A DNA stretch of 17,559 nt. Source: an uncultured bacterium (GTDB lineage: Bacteria > Patescibacteriota > Dojkabacteria > CALFHW01). Positions 13,147 to 17,559 of the stretch are shown here, in pieces. The DNA is taken from NCBI GenBank assembly GCA_937876695.1, contig CALFHW010000008.1, forward strand, positions 1-17,559, given 5' to 3'. The position numbers and the translations under genes were made by a program. How positions within the stretch are numbered: position 1 is the stretch's first letter; every line of letters starts with the position of its first letter. The notes beneath the pieces are model-generated. The model ran no database searches, was not told the DNA's origin, and saw only the letters and a program-made list of their open reading frames with translations.

Positions 13147-15654
13147 CTAGATCTCGGTGCGGTTAAACGAGTAGATTTTACTCGAATCAGACAGGAATAC
13201 CAAGCCTTTTGCCTTGTCGGCCACAACCTGGTTGATATTGCCAGAAATTGCGGAGATATCGATCTGAGCTACGAAGTCCGAAATAGGCTGACCTGCGCGG
13301 TTAATGTTGAACACTAGTAGCCTCTTGCCAGCATCATCCACGATGTATAGGTAATCCTCGTCATAACCAAACACGCTGGCGTTCTGGGCAGCTGTGAGCA
13401 CATCGCTAAAGGCTTCTAGTTTAGCGCCATCAGTGCCAACTCTGACAATTCCTTTGCCGGCAACTAGTGCAAATACCTGTTTGTTTACGATTTTCACGTC
13501 GCGAATCTCACTACCTTCGGGCTCGGCGTAGCGGACATTTGGCATGGAATAGTTTTTGCCAACTCTGTTTAATTGCTGAACCTTGCTATCGCTAGCTGCC
13601 ACTGCGTAAAGTGCGTTGGTGGTATCGTATAGTGCCAACCTTTTGACGCCGGGTAGATTATTAACTGAAATGCCTGCGACACCACTTAGGGTGTTGTTCA
13701 CAGGGTTGTAGATTGCTACTACGTTGTCGGCGCCGGCATTGTAGATCACCAGATTGCCGCTGCCGTCTGCCACTATTGCCTGGGGATTATCAAGTCCTGA
13801 GAAGGCTTCCTGCGCCGTGCTCCCATTGATCGGCTGGCGGTAGATTTTCCCGTTTTCGCGGTCGAGTGCAAACAGATTTTCCCCGCTGCGAGTCATATCA
13901 GCGATACTGCCAGCGAAAATTGCGCCACTATCCAGGACCAGGTTTAATGAAGGTTTACGGACCTTTAGAGCCTTCTGCCTAAGGGCAGCTACCGAGGATT
14001 TGGCGGCATCGACATCTCCCTGAGGCAACAATGCTAGATTATCTGTGAATTTGGCCTCAAGAGTCTCAATCTCGGTAAGCAGCTTTTGTCTTTGCGGGAT
14101 ATCAGCTGAAGACCTAGAGTTTAAAACTGGACTAGCCTCAATCTCGGCAATATCTTGTTTGATCAACGTCAGACTATCCCTCGCCGCCAGCAGTTGGTTT
14201 GATCTCTCCCGCTCTGCCCCGATTGAGCTGATGGCTGAGTAAACTAGCACCACCAATACCACCGCAGCCAAAACCAACAATGCATTCTGATTAAGTCTAA
14301 TTGCAAAGATTTTGACAAAGACCTTGCCCCCGGGGTCCCTTCCAAACTGGAACGGCTTGTTCTGGTTAACTCTAAGCACGTCATAAAGCACAAAATCACG
14401 TAAACGAGCGAGTCTCTGGCCTATTCTGGCTAGCAATAACTGAATTGTGGTCATTTGGGCTGCGCCCTCAATTGGAGCAGAACTATTTCCCAACCTGCCT
14501 TCAGTGGGCTGCCTGCTCATTGCCGATTGCCTATCAATAGTTGGCCCTTGACCACGTTCCCTAATACGCTGGAGTCTAGCGAGTTTTTGAGCTTCGATAA
14601 ATCCACCTACCTTTTTGCGGGTGTTGCGCACGAATCTCATGAACGTGCTTTCAGCCGGCGGCTGGTACTGGTCGCCCATTGTGGTTGCCTCAACACCAAC
14701 AGAGGAATCAATCCCACTCACTGGGTCAACTCCCATGTCCTGGCCATCAACGCCAATACTTGGATCTATTGTTTCAGTAGTTATTCCGGGATCTAACAAA
14801 GTATCTGTTGCCTGGTCTGCAGAAACTGAGGCATCAACTCCAGCTGTCAATTCTTCTGTTCCAACAGCGCCTATCGTGCCTATGTCTGTATCATCCTCGC
14901 CACTCCCGTTGGTTTCAAAAGTTCCACCGGTATTTTCTACTTCCCCAACGGCGCCTTCGGCAAAAGCAGGTTCTTCCTCTGGTAACACTTCGCTTTCCTC
15001 ACGCAAATCCACTCCGATCAATAGACAAGCCACCTCTTCCGGATTTGCGTACTCATGATTTTTCAAACGCAGGTCAGAAAAAGTGCGCATAGTTGGCAGC
15101 AAGTTCTCCTCTCCAAATTGGCTAGCAAAATTCTTGGTAGACAAGATAAATCTCTGGTCTGGTTGCAAGAAAGAGGACCCGACTTTGATGATACCTTTGC
15201 CGAATTGGTCGCGCAACGAGCTTGTAATGTCTATTATCTCCTCTAAATGTTGATCTGGAAGTACCATTATTTTGCTATCGCCGAAGGACGCGAAATAGAT
15301 TTCCTCGCCCCGCACTGTGATTGCAGCCATATCAAACTCCACGCCAGCGCTTGCCACCTCTTCCTCGTTCACCAGGAGTTCGGTCAATCTATCTCTTACA
15401 GCGCCAATCGCCACTTCCAGACTGGCAATCACCGACTCTTTTTTGCTCTCAAAGTACTGCTCGTGGAAGTAATCGATCAATAAATTCCCCGCGGTGGCGG
15501 AATTGAAGCCTTCAGGGGCAAATAAAGAAAACACTGCAAACACCTCACCCTTCTGCTCGAGAATTTCGGCAGATTGAGGCTTATAATTGTAGACGCTAAC
15601 CCACTTGTGAGGCAGGCTATCACCAATAAAGTATTTGAAGTTAATCTTCGCCAT
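13147..15654 (-). CDS. Pseudo-PP2C domain, transmembrane helix and beta-propeller protein
   Basis: An 835-residue protein in four parts. Residues 1-215 resemble a PP2C phosphatase (strand AAITVRGEEIYFASFGDSKI at 110-129; RFILSTKNF at 168-176; PEEVACLLIGV at 205-215), but the metal-ligand motifs are lost: the DGMGGH loop reads FSLFAPEGF, SDG reads STK and DN reads EE, so it is probably catalytically dead. Residues 216-335 are an acidic, Gly/Asp/Thr-rich linker; 336-455 are basic and helical. A transmembrane helix runs about 457-474 (LLVLAAVVLVVLVYSAI), with positive charges before it favouring a cytoplasmic N-terminus. A coiled-coil stretch (480-565) leads to a C-terminal repeat domain (575-835, blades such as GSGNLVIYNAGADNVV) resembling an NHL/YncE-like propeller outside the cell. 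It may sense an external ligand. It heads the operon ahead of smpB. Confidence 0.75.
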   Translation of the reverse strand: MAKINFKYFIGDSLPHKWVSVYNYKPQSAEILEQKGEVFAVFSLFAPEGFNSATAGNLLIDYFHEQYFESKKESVIASLEVAIGAVRDRLTELLVNEEEVASAGVEFDMAAITVRGEEIYFASFGDSKIMVLPDQHLEEIIDITSSLRDQFGKGIIKVGSSFLQPDQRFILSTKNFASQFGEENLLPTMRTFSDLRLKNHEYANPEEVACLLIGVDLREESEVLPEEEPAFAEGAVGEVENTGGTFETNGSGEDDTDIGTIGAVGTEELTAGVDASVSADQATDTLLDPGITTETIDPSIGVDGQDMGVDPVSGIDSSVGVEATTMGDQYQPPAESTFMRFVRNTRKKVGGFIEAQKLARLQRIRERGQGPTIDRQSAMSRQPTEGRLGNSSAPIEGAAQMTTIQLLLARIGQRLARLRDFVLYDVLRVNQNKPFQFGRDPGGKVFVKIFAIRLNQNALLVLAAVVLVVLVYSAISSIGAERERSNQLLAARDSLTLIKQDIAEIEASPVLNSRSSADIPQRQKLLTEIETLEAKFTDNLALLPQGDVDAAKSSVAALRQKALKVRKPSLNLVLDSGAIFAGSIADMTRSGENLFALDRENGKIYRQPINGSTAQEAFSGLDNPQAIVADGSGNLVIYNAGADNVVAIYNPVNNTLSGVAGISVNNLPGVKRLALYDTTNALYAVAASDSKVQQLNRVGKNYSMPNVRYAEPEGSEIRDVKIVNKQVFALVAGKGIVRVGTDGAKLEAFSDVLTAAQNASVFGYDEDYLYIVDDAGKRLLVFNINRAGQPISDFVAQIDISAISGNINQVVADKAKGLVFLSDSSKIYSFNRTEI

Positions 15655-15707
15655 GATCTATAACATAATAGCTTATTGACGGCCAGACAGAAAGCACTTG
15701 CATTTGT

Positions 15708-15716
15708 TGGTATAAT
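15708..15716 (+). promoter_or_regulatory. Extended -10 promoter for the 198-aa gene
   Basis: TGGTATAAT on the plus strand, predicting initiation near 15722 and a leader of about 26 nt before ATG 15748. It lies in the divergent gap with the pseudo-PP2C gene. On the minus strand the start at 15654 has only weak candidates (TATTAT ending 10 nt before the ATG, or TGTTAT ending 5 nt before). Confidence 0.55.
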
Positions 15717-15747
15717 CAACTGTATTAAACTATTACTATTTGCTAGT

Positions 15748-16344
15748 ATGAGTAAGTACCCTCCCATCGAAACAACCCCAGATGCACATGGGCCAGAACA
15801 ATTGGATGGATCCGCCAGGCATTATATTGAACTGAAAGTAAGGAGTCTCAATCTATTTTTGGGCTGTGTGGAACATGCTCGATCTCAAGCAGGAGATAAT
15901 ACAGACGGAACAACTAAATCCAATTACCTAACTTTCGGGCTAATTGAAAATACTATCGCAGCGAAATTAACTGCTGCAACAGAGGCAAACGATAAGACTT
16001 TAGCAAATCTATTTAAGGGTGTTAGAAACCATTTTTCTGCTGAAATATCATTATTGAGTTGTGACGATGGCCAAGGGGATGTGGATTACACACCTCAACA
16101 ACAACAGGAATGCCTGCCGGGACTTTTTGTCGACATGTATGACGTAATTGATGGCCCAGAGGGTATGGCACCATTTGAAACTCTTTTAGCAGATGCATCT
16201 AAACAAGTTATTAAGGAGGAGATGGAAGCTATTCTTGCAGGAAAAAGACACTCTGAAATAGTGATTGCCTCAATTCCAAGGAATCTAGACCCCAATGAGT
16301 CACTCCCAAACTTTACGCTGAATCTAATTACAATCAAGGAATAG
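15748..16344 (+). CDS. Unrecognised soluble protein, 198 residues
   Basis: Family not recognised. The chain is acidic and mostly helical by eye (HYIELKVRSLNLFLGCVEHA; GLIENTIAAKLTAATEANDK; AKQVIKEEMEAILAGKR-type helices), with no signal peptide or transmembrane segment. The reading frame is open further upstream to 15676, but the promoter at 15708 and the lack of a start codon after the predicted transcription start make ATG 15748 the best choice. There is no clear Shine-Dalgarno. It diverges from the pseudo-PP2C operon and converges with mreB; both stops lie within the palindrome TAGTTATAACTA (16342-16353). Function unknown. Confidence 0.7.
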   Translation: MSKYPPIETTPDAHGPEQLDGSARHYIELKVRSLNLFLGCVEHARSQAGDNTDGTTKSNYLTFGLIENTIAAKLTAATEANDKTLANLFKGVRNHFSAEISLLSCDDGQGDVDYTPQQQQECLPGLFVDMYDVIDGPEGMAPFETLLADASKQVIKEEMEAILAGKRHSEIVIASIPRNLDPNESLPNFTLNLITIKE

Positions 16345-16350
16345 TTATAA

Positions 16351-17352
16351 CTACGCTACTTTCATCGACCGACGCAGGATGTCGACGTGGGTGAGGGCGA
16401 TGCCTAAACCCCGGATGACTGCCAGGATTGGCTCGTCTACTACGTGGGCTGGTACTCCGGTCTGCTGGGTAAATAGCTCGTCTATATTTGCTAGGGCTGC
16501 GGTGCCGCCACTGAGAACCATCCCTCTATCTATGATATCCGACGCTAGCTCAGGCGGCGTGGCCTCCAGCACCTGCTTAATGGCACCCACGATGTCTAAG
16601 AGCACCTCTTGGATAGGCTCGACGATGTCGTTGGAGGTGAGAACTAGAGTGGCTGGTAGGGCGGTATTAGCGTCGCGGCCGCGAATCTCCATCTCGGCGG
16701 GAGCTGGCACCATAATTGCAGAGCCTATTTCGATCTTGATCTTCTCAGACATCTGCTCTCCGATAAGTAGGCCAAATTTGCGTCTGATGTAGGCCGCGAT
16801 GGCATCGTTGATGGCGTCACCCGCCACTCGCTTGGACTGGAAAGTCACGATGCCGTTGAGCGAGATTACCGCGATTTCAGAAGTACCGCCGCCCATGTTG
16901 ACGATCATATTGCCCGCAGAGGTGCTAATTGGTAGCTGCGCGCCGATAGCTGCGGCGATTGGCTCGGGGATCAAATATACTTTTCCTGCTCCAGCTGCCA
17001 CCGCAGCCTCCACTACCGCTCTCTCTTCCACCGAGGTAAGTCCTGCTGGCACGCTGATCATCACCTCAGGCTTAAAAAACCGCGAGTAGCCAGCAGTTTT
17101 TGCCAGTAAAGCCTTCAGAAGAGCCTCTGTCAGCTTGTAACTAGCGATCACGCCTTGCTTCAACGGCCTTCTAGCCACTATATTTCCCGGTACTTTGCCT
17201 AGCATCTCCTTTGCCTCTAGTCCGATAGCCAAGACCTTCCTATCATCAAGTGAGACAGCCACTACCGTAGGTTCAGAGAGCACTATCCCCTTCCCCTTGA
17301 TGAGCACCAAGGAATTTGCGGTTCCTAAATCTATTGCAATCTTTTTTGCCAT
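16351..17352 (-). CDS. mreB: Rod-shape-determining actin homologue MreB
   Basis: A 333-residue bacterial actin that polymerises under the membrane and guides peptidoglycan synthesis in cell elongation. Visible motifs: phosphate-1 AIDLGTANSLV (6-16), SVPAGLTSVEERAV, PEPIAAAIGA, the phosphate-2 loop NMGGGTSEIAVIS (152-164), KIKIEIGSA, and the adenosine motif GMVLSGGTAAL. Two positions depart from the usual form: the Asp before the phosphate-2 GGGT is Asn152 (canonical VDIGGGT), and the AGDEMDEA segment reads AGDAINDA. These could weaken nucleotide hydrolysis. An upstream in-frame start at 17412 is rejected because MAKKIAIDLG is the normal N-terminus. No mreC or mreD follows in the window. Confidence 0.93.
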   Translation of the reverse strand: MAKKIAIDLGTANSLVLIKGKGIVLSEPTVVAVSLDDRKVLAIGLEAKEMLGKVPGNIVARRPLKQGVIASYKLTEALLKALLAKTAGYSRFFKPEVMISVPAGLTSVEERAVVEAAVAAGAGKVYLIPEPIAAAIGAQLPISTSAGNMIVNMGGGTSEIAVISLNGIVTFQSKRVAGDAINDAIAAYIRRKFGLLIGEQMSEKIKIEIGSAIMVPAPAEMEIRGRDANTALPATLVLTSNDIVEPIQEVLLDIVGAIKQVLEATPPELASDIIDRGMVLSGGTAALANIDELFTQQTGVPAHVVDEPILAVIRGLGIALTHVDILRRSMKVA

Positions 17353-17355
17353 AAC

Positions 17356-17364
17356 TGATATAAT
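17356..17364 (+). promoter_or_regulatory. Overlapping divergent promoters, mreB and membrane gene
   Basis: TGATATAAT on the plus strand, 8 nt before ATG 17373, predicts a 2-3 nt leader. On the minus strand TAAAAT (17363-17368) overlaps it and ends 10 nt before the mreB ATG. Both starts share about 20 bp, so the two polymerases should exclude each other. Confidence 0.5.
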
Positions 17365-17372
17365 TTTAACTG

Positions 17373-17559
17373 ATGGAAGCAAATAAACCGAATCAATTAG
17401 CTGAAAAACCAAAACGTAAGCTCCTAAACAAGGAGGTTCGCAAGAATTTAGGAGTACTGGTGCTGGTTTTGGGGATATTCATTCTAATTGCAATCTTAAG
17501 TACCCTAGCAATTATGATTGCCCGCGGCGAGCGTCCCACTCGTTCTGGGATCGTCTCCA
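17373..17559 (+). CDS. Single-pass membrane protein, 3' end cut by window edge
   Basis: The plus strand is open from ATG 17373 to the edge (62 residues). The N-terminus is short and basic (KPKRKLLNKEVRKN), followed by a transmembrane helix at about 28-50 (LVLVLGIFILIAILSTLAIM), with Arg/Gly/Glu after it. The charge pattern predicts a cytoplasmic N-terminus and an external C-terminal region beyond the window. The family cannot be told from this segment; its position opposite mreB suggests, but does not show, an envelope role. Start supported by TGATATAAT just upstream. Confidence 0.6.
   Translation, partial: MEANKPNQLAEKPKRKLLNKEVRKNLGVLVLVLGIFILIAILSTLAIMIARGERPTRSGIVS

Noticed and set aside
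14615..15058. A 147-codon plus-strand reading frame opposite the pseudo-PP2C linker
   Set aside because: Ser/Pro-rich antisense shadow of the acidic linker; no promoter or ribosome site, and the minus-strand gene is well supported.
16342..16353. Palindrome TAGTTATAACTA between the two convergent stops
   Set aside because: Only 6-bp AT-rich arms, and it arises naturally from two facing TAG codons with a short spacer; no evidence of function.

Overview
The window reads as chromosomal DNA of a small-genome bacterium, most likely Patescibacteria/CPR and possibly Saccharibacteria. This is an inference from gene content, not a database result: a compact layout of short genes, SmpB and MreB in unfamiliar neighbourhoods, a membrane-anchored VirD4/TraG-like ATPase without a visible conjugation operon, large taxon-restricted membrane proteins, and many single-gene nucleotide or small-molecule enzymes. 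TGA is used as a stop (for example at 2038 and 7335), so the code is the ordinary bacterial one. No insertion sequence, CRISPR array, rRNA or prophage was seen. Layout: 1-3866 holds a minus-strand run of small enzymes: DUF1801 protein (partial), ATP-grasp ligase, GNAT acetyltransferase, SGNH hydrolase and two Nudix hydrolases. 3867-4676 (minus) is a triosephosphate isomerase homologue whose segments are in circularly permuted order. 4762-6268 (plus) encodes an EEP-superfamily hydrolase and a winged-helix/Nudix fusion. 6275-8013 (minus) holds a viperin/MoaA-like radical SAM enzyme, an RBBP9-type alpha/beta hydrolase and a tRNA-Ile with the uncommon anticodon UAU. 8251-9519 (plus) is an unrecognised 422-residue protein. 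9522-15654 (minus) is an apparent operon, transcribed in this order: pseudo-PP2C/transmembrane/beta-propeller protein, SmpB, a Pro/Gln-rich protein and a VirD4/TraG-like ATPase. 15748-16344 (plus) is an unrecognised soluble protein. 16351-17352 (minus) is mreB, diverging from a partial membrane-protein gene at the right edge. The most consistent non-coding signal is a promoter motif, TGNTANAAT, followed by exactly 5 nt and then the ATG, found upstream of five minus-strand genes. A sixth gene has TATAAT with the same 5-nt gap, and another has TGCTAGAAT with 6 nt before a GTG. This geometry puts the transcription start on or beside the start codon, so many genes here are probably transcribed individually as leaderless mRNAs. 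Shine-Dalgarno-like sequences are seen only at genes inside the smpB operon. The pattern also decides several starts, such as that of the Nudix gene at 3771. The observations most worth following are the permuted triosephosphate isomerase, the leaderless promoter architecture, the tRNA-Ile(UAU), the viperin-like radical SAM protein, and the pseudo-phosphatase/propeller–SmpB–ATPase operon.
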